This document shows positions 18,410 to 26,247 of a DNA stretch of 64,000 nucleotides, piece by piece (the stretch's first letter is position 1; every line of letters starts with the position of its first letter). The stretch covers positions 1-64,000 of the forward strand of contig CAIRYQ010000129.1 of the NCBI GenBank assembly GCA_903882875.1, read 5' to 3'. The stretch comes from an uncultured Spartobacteria bacterium. GTDB taxonomy: Bacteria > Verrucomicrobiota > Verrucomicrobiia > Chthoniobacterales > Chthoniobacteraceae. Under the pieces are notes generated by a model, which worked only from the letters and a program-made list of their open reading frames with translations, made no database searches and was not told the origin of the DNA. Both the position numbers and the translations under genes were made by a program.

Positions 18410-20404
18410 GTGGACATGCCGAAAAACAACAAAAAAGCCGCCTCAAAATCCGCCAAACCCGCGAAGAAATCCCCGAAGAGCGCAGGCACGAAGAAGGCCA
18501 AGGCACCAGCGGCGAAGGCTTCGGCGAAAAAGAAGACAGCAAAGAAAACCAAGCCCGCAAAGGCTGAGAAAAAGGCAAAGATTCCCAAGCCTCCGAAAGC
18601 ACAGAAGCCTGCGAAAGCGCCCAAGGCTCCGAAACCGGCTGCTGCCGAGAAAACCAAGGAATCCCCCGTCGGAAAAAACGGGAAGCTCAGCTCGAAGCTG
18701 GCGGAACTTCTGAAGACTCCATCGAAGCCGAAGCTCGGCCCCGGCCAGAGCATCCTCGACACCGTCGAGGGCGCGGAAAAATTGCGCGAACTCGTGAAGC
18801 TCGCGAAGGAGCAGGGCTACCTCACCTTTGATGATCTGAACGAGCACCTCCCCGAGTCCGTGAACGACCCGGAGGAGCTGGAGCTGATCATGAACCGTCT
18901 CCGCGGCATGGAGATTGACATCATTGATGCCTCGCAGGTGGACAACTACAAAGTCGGTCCGAAGTCCGAGGAGCAAAAGGAAGAGGAGGAGCCCGAGAAG
19001 CCCGCCGAGAAACTCGACATCCTCGACGACCCCGTCCGCATGTATCTCAAGCAGATGGGCCAGGTGCCGCTGCTCACGCGCGAACAGGAGGTGGATATCT
19101 CCATGCGCATCGAGGAGGCCGAGCTGAACGTGCAGAAGCATGTGAACAATTTCGGCTTCATCCCGCGCGCGTACCTTGAACTCGGCCAGAAGCTGATTGA
19201 CGGACGCGAACGCTTTGACCGCGTGATCCTCGACAAGAAAATCGAGAGCCGCGACAAGTACATGAAGGGCCTGCCCCGGCTCATGAAGGCGCTCGAATCC
19301 TCGATGAACGAGGCGTCGAAGGCCTACAAGAACTACCTCGCGCACGGCGGCACGAACCAATCCTCGAAGAGCTACACCGACTTCCAGAAGCGCCACGCCG
19401 GGGTGCAGAAGCACTTTCCGAAATTTTTCTACAAGCAGAAGGTCACCGAGGATTTCGTCACTCTCGTCGAGGAGAAAAACCGCGTCATGCACGCGCTCCA
19501 GCACGAGGCGAACAAGCCGAAGAAGCAGCAGCAGCGCACCGTCGGCGGCGCAAAAGTGGACTACACCACGCAGCTCAAGGAACAGCAGTCGCTCATGTGG
19601 ATGAGCGCCGAGGGCTTCGCCGCGGAATTCAACGAGCTGCGCAAGTGGCTGCGCAAGGCGCTGCGCGCGAAAACAGAAATGGTCGAGGCGAACCTGCGAC
19701 TCGTGATTTCCATCGCGAAAAAATACACGAACCGCGGGCTGTCGTTCCTTGATCTGATCCAGGAGGGCAACATGGGGCTGATGAAGGCCGTGGAAAAATT
19801 CGAGTATCGCCGCGGCTACAAATTTTCGACCTACGCGACGTGGTGGATCCGCCAGGCGATCACTCGCAGCATCGCCGACCAGGCGCGCACGATCCGCATC
19901 CCCGTCCACATGATCGAGACGATCAACAAGCTCATGCGCGTGCAGAAGCAGCTCGTCCAGGACTACGGCCGTGAGCCCACGCCGGAGGAGGTCGCTGAGG
20001 AAATCAACCTCCCCGTCGAGCGCGTCCGCGCGGTGCTGAAGATGGCGCAGCAGCCCATCAGCTTGCAGTCGCCCGTCGGCGACAGCGACGACACGAGCTT
20101 TGGCGATTTTATCCCCGACCAGACCGCGGAGGATCCTGCGGACGTGACGGCGATCAGTTTGCTCAAGGACAAAATCCGCGACGTGCTCACGACGCTCACC
20201 GAGCGCGAGCGCCAGGTGCTCGAGCAGCGCTTCGGCCTCGTGGACGGCTACAGCCGCACGCTCGAGGAAGTGGGCCGGCAGTTCAAAGTCACGCGCGAAC
20301 GCATCCGCCAGATCGAAGCAAAGGCGCTGCGGAAAATGCGGCACCCGACGCGCATCCGGCAGCTTGAGGGATTCCTCGAGGCGTCGGATCTGCACCTCGC
20401 ATAA
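18410..20404 (+). CDS. rpoD: Primary RNA polymerase sigma factor with Lys/Ala/Pro-rich N-terminal tail
   Basis: 664 residues from the GTG at 18410; the ATG two codons later (18416) is equally possible. Region 1.2 is [20 protein letters not shown]. Region 2 runs from [19 protein letters not shown] through the -10-binding [14 protein letters not shown]. Region 3 is around HMIETINK. Region 4 carries the -35 helix-turn-helix ([20 protein letters not shown]). Residues 5-90 are an extremely basic Lys-Ala-Pro tract resembling histone H1 tails, replacing or preceding region 1.1. Housekeeping sigma factor; its own TTGACC/CATATT promoter lies upstream. Confidence 0.95.
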   Translation: MDMPKNNKKAASKSAKPAKKSPKSAGTKKAKAPAAKASAKKKTAKKTKPAKAEKKAKIPKPPKAQKPAKAPKAPKPAAAEKTKESPVGKNGKLSSKLAELLKTPSKPKLGPGQSILDTVEGAEKLRELVKLAKEQGYLTFDDLNEHLPESVNDPEELELIMNRLRGMEIDIIDASQVDNYKVGPKSEEQKEEEEPEKPAEKLDILDDPVRMYLKQMGQVPLLTREQEVDISMRIEEAELNVQKHVNNFGFIPRAYLELGQKLIDGRERFDRVILDKKIESRDKYMKGLPRLMKALESSMNEASKAYKNYLAHGGTNQSSKSYTDFQKRHAGVQKHFPKFFYKQKVTEDFVTLVEEKNRVMHALQHEANKPKKQQQRTVGGAKVDYTTQLKEQQSLMWMSAEGFAAEFNELRKWLRKALRAKTEMVEANLRLVISIAKKYTNRGLSFLDLIQEGNMGLMKAVEKFEYRRGYKFSTYATWWIRQAITRSIADQARTIRIPVHMIETINKLMRVQKQLVQDYGREPTPEEVAEEINLPVERVRAVLKMAQQPISLQSPVGDSDDTSFGDFIPDQTAEDPADVTAISLLKDKIRDVLTTLTERERQVLEQRFGLVDGYSRTLEEVGRQFKVTRERIRQIEAKALRKMRHPTRIRQLEGFLEASDLHLA

Positions 20405-20422
20405 CGCGCGTAACGCGATCAC

Positions 20423-20497
20423 TCCTGCCCGCCACACACTGTTCAATCAGGCGGAGCGGAGTACGCTGCCAACGACTCAGTCCCGTTGCGGGCAGGA
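20423..20497. repeat. Inverted repeat downstream of rpoD
   Basis: TCCTGCCCGC (20423-20432) pairs exactly with GCGGGCAGGA (20488-20497) across 55 nt. It lies 18 bp past the rpoD stop and may help terminate or stabilise that transcript; no T-run follows. The surrounding 20405-20638 interval shows no gene. Confidence 0.55.
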
Positions 20498-20638
20498 TTG
20501 TCCGCGCTAAAGCCGCCACACAGCCGCACCCCATCCGTTCACACGCAGCCGAATGAAAAGAAAAAACCAGCAGGCGGGCGCAATCATCAGCGCAATATTT
20601 CTGGACGCATTCACCCCGAAGGCGGGACGCTCCCCGGT

Positions 20639-21838
20639 ATGAGCGAGCCTGTGAAGCCCTTCTTCAAACCTTTCTCCCAGTCCCCCGCTCCTCTCGCATC
20701 AGAAAGGAGCGGCGTTTCCGTGTCCGAAATCACGACCTACGCCGTTGCCGCCGGGATGCACCCCGACGATCGTGCCGCATTTCTCGCCCACGCCTGCGCG
20801 GGAGACGACGCCCTCCGCGAGAAGATCGAGCAACGACTCGCCGCGCGCATTCCTGCACCCGTCCCTGCTCCCGCACCGGCGGCCTCACCCGCGCCCACGC
20901 CCGTTCCGGATGCCGAACTCCAGCGCATACCGGAGCCCATCCTCAGCATTTCACAGAATCAGCCCGCAGGGATGGCTCTCGTGCCCATGTCCGCCAGCCA
21001 GCTTGCGGCCATCACTGCGCAACGCCAGAACACCTTCCCGTGGATCACCGCCGTCTTCCTCGCGGTCGCAGCCGGCGCATTGGGTGTCTTTCTGATGCAG
21101 GAAAATGAAGCCCGTCATCGCGCGGATGCAGCCATGCAGCAGGCAGGGCTGCGCGCCGAGACCGCCGCAAAGGACGCCGCCGACGCCCGCGCCATTGCCG
21201 GGAAAGAACGCGAGACCGCCACGGAACAAATCACCGCTGCACGCACGGAATCCGAAAAGCTTCGCGCCGCCGCCGAGGAGCAGCGCCAGCGCGCCGAAGC
21301 CGCCACGCAGCAGGCGGCCCTTGCGAAGGCCGAGGCGGAGCGTCAGCGCCTCGCCGCCGAGGCTGCCGCCGGGAAAGACGGAGGCGACAACGGGCCCGGC
21401 AAGGCCATGCTCGCGAAAGCCGAACAGGAGCGCGACGCCATCCGCGCGACGCAAAAGGAAACCGTCCTCGCCTTTGCCGACACCCTCGCGAAGCTCGCCG
21501 CCGCGCAGCTCGACGGCTCCCGTTTTGCCGAGGCCGAGACCTCGGCCCGCCGTTCCCTGGAACTGCGCGTCATGGAAGCCGTCACCGGCTGGCCTCTCGT
21601 GGAATCCCGCACCCTGCTCGGTGCGGCCCTTCTGCAAAAGAACGCGGATGCCGTAGCCGCGCGCGAATTCGCCGCCGCCGCCGCCGACATCGAACAGCTC
21701 GGCGCTCCCGTCGGCGAAGCCGATCGCGCCCGCTTCATCGCTGCCGCAAAGCGCATCGTGCAATTCTACAACGCCACGGGCCACCGGAAAGAAGGCACCG
21801 AACTGAAGCGCAAATTCGACGCACTGGCCCGCCCGTAG
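20639..21838 (+). CDS. Membrane-anchored coiled-coil / TPR-like protein of unknown function
   Basis: 399 residues from the ATG at 20639 (MSEPVKPFFKPF). The N-terminus has DDRAAFLAHACAGDDALREK, the motif that begins many Verrucomicrobia/Planctomycetes kinase-associated proteins, then a Pro/Ala linker. One transmembrane helix (ITAVFLAVAAGALGVFLM, near residue 145) is followed by a coiled coil of Ala/Glu/Gln repeats (about 160-270). The C-terminal region (AETSARRSLELRVMEAVTGW and TGHRKEGTELKRKFDALARP) resembles the TPR tails of those kinases. It looks like such a protein lacking the kinase domain. Role unknown. Confidence 0.7.
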   Translation: MSEPVKPFFKPFSQSPAPLASERSGVSVSEITTYAVAAGMHPDDRAAFLAHACAGDDALREKIEQRLAARIPAPVPAPAPAASPAPTPVPDAELQRIPEPILSISQNQPAGMALVPMSASQLAAITAQRQNTFPWITAVFLAVAAGALGVFLMQENEARHRADAAMQQAGLRAETAAKDAADARAIAGKERETATEQITAARTESEKLRAAAEEQRQRAEAATQQAALAKAEAERQRLAAEAAAGKDGGDNGPGKAMLAKAEQERDAIRATQKETVLAFADTLAKLAAAQLDGSRFAEAETSARRSLELRVMEAVTGWPLVESRTLLGAALLQKNADAVAAREFAAAAADIEQLGAPVGEADRARFIAAAKRIVQFYNATGHRKEGTELKRKFDALARP

Positions 21839-21850
21839 CCCCTCAAATCG

Positions 21851-22336
21851 TCAATGCGCTGCAGAAGGCCGGTGCTGAGTGCTGCCGGCGTCGAAGACGG
21901 GGAACTTGCGGTAGGCGATGGGACGGCAGAGGACGGTTTTCGTGACTTTCGTGGCGAGGACGACGAAGTGGTGGAAGTCGTCGCTGTTGTCGTACTGGCG
22001 AAAGTAGGCGCGGGATTTGCCGGGGATGGCGTCCCACCAAGGCTGGACGGCATCGCCCTCAATGATGCGAGTCTCGCCGGAGACGTAGGCGATATTCTCG
22101 ATGGTGAAGTCGGGATGAGTGAACATCCATTCGGCGCGGGGATTCGCGCGGAGGTTCACGACCTTCTGCGTGGTGGGGGCGGGGATGGTGAAAATTTCGT
22201 CGAGGGTGCCCTTGGTCTGAAAGTTCATCCATGTGGCGTGGGGCCAGCCGTCCTTGTCCACGGTGGTGAGAAGGCCGTGGCGGGCGTCGGCGACGAGTTG
22301 CCAGACCATCCGGGAGAGTTCGGTGTCGAGTATCAT
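21851..22336 (-). CDS. Pyridoxamine 5'-phosphate oxidase-fold flavin protein (general stress protein 26-like)
   Basis: 161 residues of the split-barrel flavin-binding family: ARHGLLTTVDKDGWPHATWM, then TQKVVNLRANPRAEWMFTHP and YVSGETRIIEGDA. It probably binds FMN or a related flavin. True PNPOx catalytic residues are not evident, so a detoxifying or redox role is likelier than vitamin B6 synthesis. Start ATG at 22336; no operon partner. Confidence 0.8.
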   Translation of the reverse strand: MILDTELSRMVWQLVADARHGLLTTVDKDGWPHATWMNFQTKGTLDEIFTIPAPTTQKVVNLRANPRAEWMFTHPDFTIENIAYVSGETRIIEGDAVQPWWDAIPGKSRAYFRQYDNSDDFHHFVVLATKVTKTVLCRPIAYRKFPVFDAGSTQHRPSAAH

Positions 22337-22510
22337 GAGGGAATATCGCGCGATGCGGGCGCAATGGCACCCGGAGCTTGGCCGAGTATGCCCGGCTCTT
22401 GGCGCGACCGTTTGCGGCGATCCAAAAAAAGTGAGGTGCAGCGACGTGCCGGAAATCGCTGCAGTGAGCGCGGTGAAGCGCAGGAGCCGTCCCCAGCGCT
22501 CCGCGGACGT

Positions 22511-22687
22511 TCAGTAGTGGCGGACTTCGGTCTCCGTGGTGGTGCCGCCGTGAGGATTGCGCGTGGTGGTTTCCTGAGTGGTGGTGGTGTGTGTGGTGGG
22601 CTTGGCGGGTTCCACGACGACGGTCTTGCAGGAGGAGAACGTGAGAATCGCGGTGAGTGCGACGAGAGATGCGGCGAGTGTTTTCAT
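22511..22687 (-). CDS. Small Thr-rich lipoprotein
   Basis: 58 residues from the ATG at 22687. A lipoprotein signal (MKTLAASLVALTAILTFSSC) ends at a candidate lipidated Cys, followed by a Thr-rich low-complexity stretch (THTTTTQETTTRNPHGGTTT). The next gene upstream, ending at 22720 on the same strand, is a secreted duplicated-domain protein that is also Thr-rich at its end, so the two may form a unit. No function known. Confidence 0.6.
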   Translation of the reverse strand: MKTLAASLVALTAILTFSSCKTVVVEPAKPTTHTTTTQETTTRNPHGGTTTETEVRHY

Positions 22688-22719
22688 GGGTGTTTTGTGT
22701 TTGGATTGGTTTCTGGCGG

Positions 22720-23400
22720 TCACTTGCTTTCTTCGGTGACGGTGGTGGTTTTCTTCTCAATGATGACGCCCGCGGGGGGCGATGTTTTGCGGACGATGAC
22801 GCGGGTGGCGTTCATGCGGTCGCCTTCGCGCGTGAAATAGACGGTGACGGGGACGCCGGACTTCACCGTCTCGACGGAGACGGGCCTGCCGTTCTCGTCC
22901 ACGTAGGTGGTCTTCTTCGAATAGAGATAGCGGACAGGCGCGGGCGAGGTGTCGGACTTGATGAAGAATTCGTCGGCACCGAATTCGCTGACGGTGCCGA
23001 GGATGTTCGTGCCGGCGATGGTGTGTTCGCTCACGACATCAACGCCACCTCGTGCGGCAGGTGTGCGGCGGACGACGACCTTGGAGGCCACCATGCGGTC
23101 GCCGTCCTTGGAATAATAGACAGTGACGGGCAGGCCGGACTTCACGGTCTCGAAGGCGACAGGCGCGCCGTTTTCATCCACGTAGGTGGTGGTCTTTGTG
23201 AAGGTGTAGCCGAGCGGGGTGCGCGAGGTCTTCGTGTGGATGACCATGCGATCGGTCCCGAATTCGCTGATGGTGCCGGAAGTGGTAGTGGTGGTCTCGG
23301 TGACTTTCTGCACGGGCAACTGGGCGAGCACGGTCGGCGCGGTGGCGACGGTGAGGCCAAGAAATGCGGCGGTGGCGAGGAGACGGGCGGATATTTTCAT
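22720..23400 (-). CDS. Secreted protein with two tandem ~70-residue repeats
   Basis: 226 residues from the ATG at 23400, with a signal peptide (LLATAAFLGLTVATAPTVLA). Two copies of the same domain follow. Copy 1 starts at GTISEFGTDRMVIHT and contains TTYVDENGAPVAFETVKSG. Copy 2 starts at GTVSEFGADEFFIKS and contains TTYVDENGRPVSVETVKSG. Each ends in a VTVYY/F-DGDRM-A-V-VVR strand. The pattern suggests small beta-barrel units in the periplasm or outer envelope. A longer in-frame extension to 23823 runs through an adjacent gene and is rejected. Function unknown. Confidence 0.75.
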   Translation of the reverse strand: MKISARLLATAAFLGLTVATAPTVLAQLPVQKVTETTTTTSGTISEFGTDRMVIHTKTSRTPLGYTFTKTTTYVDENGAPVAFETVKSGLPVTVYYSKDGDRMVASKVVVRRTPAARGGVDVVSEHTIAGTNILGTVSEFGADEFFIKSDTSPAPVRYLYSKKTTYVDENGRPVSVETVKSGVPVTVYFTREGDRMNATRVIVRKTSPPAGVIIEKKTTTVTEESK

Positions 23401-23536
23401 ATCCACATATCGCGAGCCGACGATGCAGAGGTCGTATGTGTTTTGAAAATGCCCGGCCTGCCGGCGGGATGAGGCAGCCGACGGGAAAGGCGAGATTGCC
23501 CCCGATGGGTGCGTCCACCACGATGCGGTGAATCCC

Positions 23537-24058
23537 ATGACGACGCCCTTTTCCAAACCGGACGCCTCAATGCCCGCCGTGATCGAGGCGAATCTTTCCC
23601 TGCCGGAGCACGCGGCGGCGGTGCTGGCGATGCTGGATGCGTATTCGGCGGATCCAATGGCGGACGGGCATCCGCTCTCGGCGGAGGCGCAAGCGAATCT
23701 CATCGCTGGACTGCGGGCGCATCCGACAACGCTAGTGTTCATCGCGTTTCGCGACGGCGAGCCGGTGGGAATCGCGACGTGCTTCCGCGGGTTCTCGACA
23801 TTCGCCGCGAAGCCGCTGATCAATGTGCATGATTTCTACGTGGTGCCGTCGCTGCGCGGCTGCGGGATCGGGCGCGCGCTGCTCGCGGCGGTGGAGCGCA
23901 AGGCAAGAGAAACGGGCTGCTGCAAGCTGACGCTGGAGGTGCTGGAGGACAACACGCCCGCGCGGCGGCTCTACGAGTCATGTGGCTTTTCGCAGGCGCA
24001 ATATTCCGAGGCCGCAGGCAAGGCGTTCTTCCTTTGGAAACCGCTGCCCGGCAAATGA
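23537..24058 (+). CDS. GNAT-family N-acetyltransferase
   Basis: 173 residues from the ATG at 23537 (a GTG lies three codons upstream). Motif A is readable: HDFYVVPSLRGCGIGRALLA (acetyl-CoA loop RGCGIG), followed by CCKLTLEVLEDNTPARRLYESCGF. Substrate unknown. It ends 15 bp before vsr on the same strand and could be cotranscribed with it. Confidence 0.85.
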   Translation: MTTPFSKPDASMPAVIEANLSLPEHAAAVLAMLDAYSADPMADGHPLSAEAQANLIAGLRAHPTTLVFIAFRDGEPVGIATCFRGFSTFAAKPLINVHDFYVVPSLRGCGIGRALLAAVERKARETGCCKLTLEVLEDNTPARRLYESCGFSQAQYSEAAGKAFFLWKPLPGK

Positions 24059-24073
24059 TCCGAAACCGAACCG

Positions 24074-24526
24074 ATGGCGGACATTTTCACCAAGAAGAAA
24101 CGCAGCGAGGTGATGGCGGCGATCCGCAGTCGCGGAAACAAGGCGACGGAACTGCGGATGGCGATACTTTTCCGAGCACACGGGATCACGGGGTGGCGGA
24201 GGCAGGTGAAATTGCGGGGCGCTGAACGCGGAACGCAGAAAGGGAAAGCTGCGCGCATGAGCGTAGACTTTGTGTTCCGGCGGGAGCGGGTGTGCGTGTT
24301 TGTGGACGGGTGCTTCTGGCACGCGTGCCCGCGGCACGGGACGCAGCCGACGGGAAACCGCGCATTCTGGAAAAACAAGTTCGCGCGAAATGTGGAGCGG
24401 GATCGTGAGGTGTCGCGCGCGCTGCGCAAAGCTGGCTGGACGGTGCTGCGCGTATGGGAGTGCGCGCTGTCCCGCTCGCAGACGGCCCGCACTCTGTCGC
24501 GCATCGTAAGGGCGCTGCACGCGTAA
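24074..24526 (+). CDS. vsr: Very short patch repair endonuclease
   Basis: 150 residues. Vsr nicks beside T:G mismatches produced by deamination of 5-methylcytosine. MAAIRSRGNKATE, SVDFVFRRERVCVFVDGCFW and the tail NVERDREVSRALRKAGWTVL are diagnostic. The catalytic Asp65 and His83 keep the 18-residue spacing of E. coli Asp51/His69. Before Asp65 there is an extra basic stretch of about 14 residues (GAERGTQKGKAARMS) absent from the usual PGxPDFVF. No cytosine methyltransferase is in the window. Confidence 0.9.
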   Translation: MADIFTKKKRSEVMAAIRSRGNKATELRMAILFRAHGITGWRRQVKLRGAERGTQKGKAARMSVDFVFRRERVCVFVDGCFWHACPRHGTQPTGNRAFWKNKFARNVERDREVSRALRKAGWTVLRVWECALSRSQTARTLSRIVRALHA

Positions 24527-24571
24527 GGCAGCATGCGCCTGTCTGCGGCAGCAATCTGAACGGACAAGCCC

Positions 24572-24590
24572 TCGCCACTCATCGTGGCGA
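24572..24590. terminator. Hairpin between convergent vsr and microcompartment operon
   Basis: TCGCCAC (24572-24578) and GTGGCGA (24584-24590) form a perfect 7-bp stem with a 5-nt loop, 30 bp past the last gene of the microcompartment operon and 46 bp past vsr. No T-run follows in either direction, so terminator function is only likely from position. Confidence 0.4.
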
Positions 24591-24619
24591 ATCACTGCCC
24601 ACCGAGAACAATCGCCCGC

Positions 24620-25705
24620 CTACTTTTTCAGATTCGCGACGATCTCGTCCGTGAGCTTCTGCACGAGCGCCTCGACCTCCGCGTTGCTCGCGGGCGCATC
24701 GTTCGTCATCGGATTGAACGGCGTGACCGGCGACGAGCAGCCGTGCGAGCCGCACATCTGCACCCACGGATCCACTTCGCACAGGCCCGCGGGCTTGAGG
24801 TCGTAACGGTCGTCAGGCAGGCCGAGGCTCTTCTTGATGTTGAGCAGCTCGGGCAGCTTGTCGCACGGAATGGACGCGCTTCCGGGAATGGACTGCGCGA
24901 GGATCACCGTGCGGCAATACGCGTCGGTGATCTCCATTTTGAAATACGCGTCCTCGACCGATTTGCCCCAGCAAATCACGCCGTGGTTGCCCATGAGGAT
25001 GGACTGGTGCTTCGGCGCGAGCGGGAAAATCTCCGCGGCGATCTCCGGCGAACCCGGTGTCTTGTAAGGCGTGTAGGCGACTGTGCCGACGAACACTTCC
25101 AACTCGGGAATGAGTCGCGGCGGTGGCTGCATGCCTTTGATCGCAAACGCTCCCGCGTGGCACGGATGCGCGTGGCAGACGCTCACCGCCTCGGGCGTGG
25201 AGTGGAAGATGGCCATGTGCGTCGTGATTTCGCTGGAGCGTTTCCACGTTCCGCCGAGCTGCTTTCCCTTGCCGTCCACCATGCACATCATGTCGGGCGT
25301 CATGAAGCCCTTGCTGACGCCCGTCGGCGTGCAGATGAAACGATCCGGGCCGAGCCGCGCGGAGATGTTGCCACCGTTGCCGTCGCAATACTCGCGCGCC
25401 CAGATGCGACGCCCGATGTCGCAGATCTGCTCCTTGATCGTGTTCGCTTCCTTCGAGGCAAAAAGTGCGATGTCTGCCGCGCTGTACGGTGCTGGCGTGG
25501 CGACGGGCGCATAGCCCGCCGATGCGGCGGTTGGCTTTGCGTCGCCCCATGGAGAGGGCGCGGCACCGTCGTACACAACTTTCACTCCGGCCTCGGTGAA
25601 AACGTCCTTCGCGCCGGGCGTCAGGCGCGTCTCGCCGTTCTGCCGGAATTCCTTCGCGCCGGTTTTCACAAAGTCGGCTGCTTCTTTCTGTGCGATCAGT
25701 TTCAT
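24620..25705 (-). CDS. Microcompartment class II aldolase (fuculose/rhamnulose-1-phosphate aldolase type)
   Basis: 361 residues. The class II aldolase/adducin fold is shown by GNGGNISARLG, the zinc site CHAHPCHAG and GNHGVICWG. It should cleave a deoxy-ketose-1-phosphate to dihydroxyacetone phosphate and lactaldehyde, the entry step of planctomycete-type microcompartments. An N-terminal extension of about 75 residues includes LTPGAKDVFTEAGVKVVYD, a motif seen in other microcompartment-associated enzymes, then a Pro/Ala linker; I infer it serves lumen targeting. Last gene of the operon, 3 bp after a shell pentamer gene. Fucose/rhamnose isomerases and kinases are not in the window. Confidence 0.85.
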   Translation of the reverse strand: MKLIAQKEAADFVKTGAKEFRQNGETRLTPGAKDVFTEAGVKVVYDGAAPSPWGDAKPTAASAGYAPVATPAPYSAADIALFASKEANTIKEQICDIGRRIWAREYCDGNGGNISARLGPDRFICTPTGVSKGFMTPDMMCMVDGKGKQLGGTWKRSSEITTHMAIFHSTPEAVSVCHAHPCHAGAFAIKGMQPPPRLIPELEVFVGTVAYTPYKTPGSPEIAAEIFPLAPKHQSILMGNHGVICWGKSVEDAYFKMEITDAYCRTVILAQSIPGSASIPCDKLPELLNIKKSLGLPDDRYDLKPAGLCEVDPWVQMCGSHGCSSPVTPFNPMTNDAPASNAEVEALVQKLTDEIVANLKK

Positions 25706-25708
25706 AGA

Positions 25709-25987
25709 TTATTCCTTGTAGAAAATTTCGTCCACGAGCGCGGCGCAGTAGGCGTCCACGGGCGTCGGCTTCTCAAACGGGCACGCGGCCTCGCGGCCTT
25801 CACTGATGGCGATCTGCTGGCCGACACCCGCGCCGAGTTGATCGTAAACGACGATGGCCGGGTCGTGTTTCTGCGCGCCGCCGAAAGTGTCGGTCTTCCA
25901 AGGCAGCGTGAGAAGCAGCCGCTCGCCGATGTATTTCTTCGAACGCACCGAGAGCGTTACGCGACCGATGACCGTGCCCATTCTCAT
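25709..25987 (-). CDS. Microcompartment shell pentamer (BMC-P, EutN/CcmL family)
   Basis: 92 residues from the ATG at 25987, chosen because it overlaps the upstream stop in ATGA (translational coupling); an internal ATG at 25981 is the alternative. MGTVIGRVTLSVRSKKYIGE starts the beta-barrel, and YDQLGAGVGQQIAISEG carries the conserved LGAG pore motif. The C-terminal VDAYCAALVDEIF is the usual terminal helix. BMC-P pentamers close the vertices of the icosahedral shell. One of three here. Confidence 0.9.
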   Translation of the reverse strand: MRMGTVIGRVTLSVRSKKYIGERLLLTLPWKTDTFGGAQKHDPAIVVYDQLGAGVGQQIAISEGREAACPFEKPTPVDAYCAALVDEIFYKE

Positions 25988-26247
25988 AGCGCGAGACTCC
26001 TCTCCGGATCGATGATGCCCATCACGGTCCACCGCGCCGGGCTGCGCTCGTCGCCGACGATCTTGCGCGCCTCGCTGCCATCGCTCGAAATCATCACCTT
26101 CTGCCCGATGCCCGCACCGAGCGCGTCGAGCACGATTTGCGGCGCGAGATCGGGACTCTCCGGCACAGCGATGAGAAGCCGCCAGCCTTCGAGGCTTTTG
26201 TGCTTCATCGTCGAGGTGACGTGGCCTTTGATCGTTGCGATTCGCAT
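25984..26247 (-). CDS. Microcompartment shell pentamer (BMC-P, EutN/CcmL family)
   Basis: 87 residues: MRIATIKGHVTSTMKHKSLE, then LDALGAGIGQKVMISSDGSE with the LGAG motif, ending in VMGIIDPERSL. It abuts the aldehyde dehydrogenase stop with no gap and overlaps the next pentamer gene by ATGA, so the three genes are tightly coupled. Its sequence differs enough from the other two BMC-P copies to suggest distinct vertex roles, as in the characterised planctomycete locus. Confidence 0.9.
   Translation of the reverse strand: MRIATIKGHVTSTMKHKSLEGWRLLIAVPESPDLAPQIVLDALGAGIGQKVMISSDGSEARKIVGDERSPARWTVMGIIDPERSLAL

Noticed and set aside
18443-20446. A 667-residue minus-strand frame opposite rpoD
   Set aside because: Leu/Arg/His-rich shadow frame without recognisable domains; rpoD has unmistakable sigma regions.
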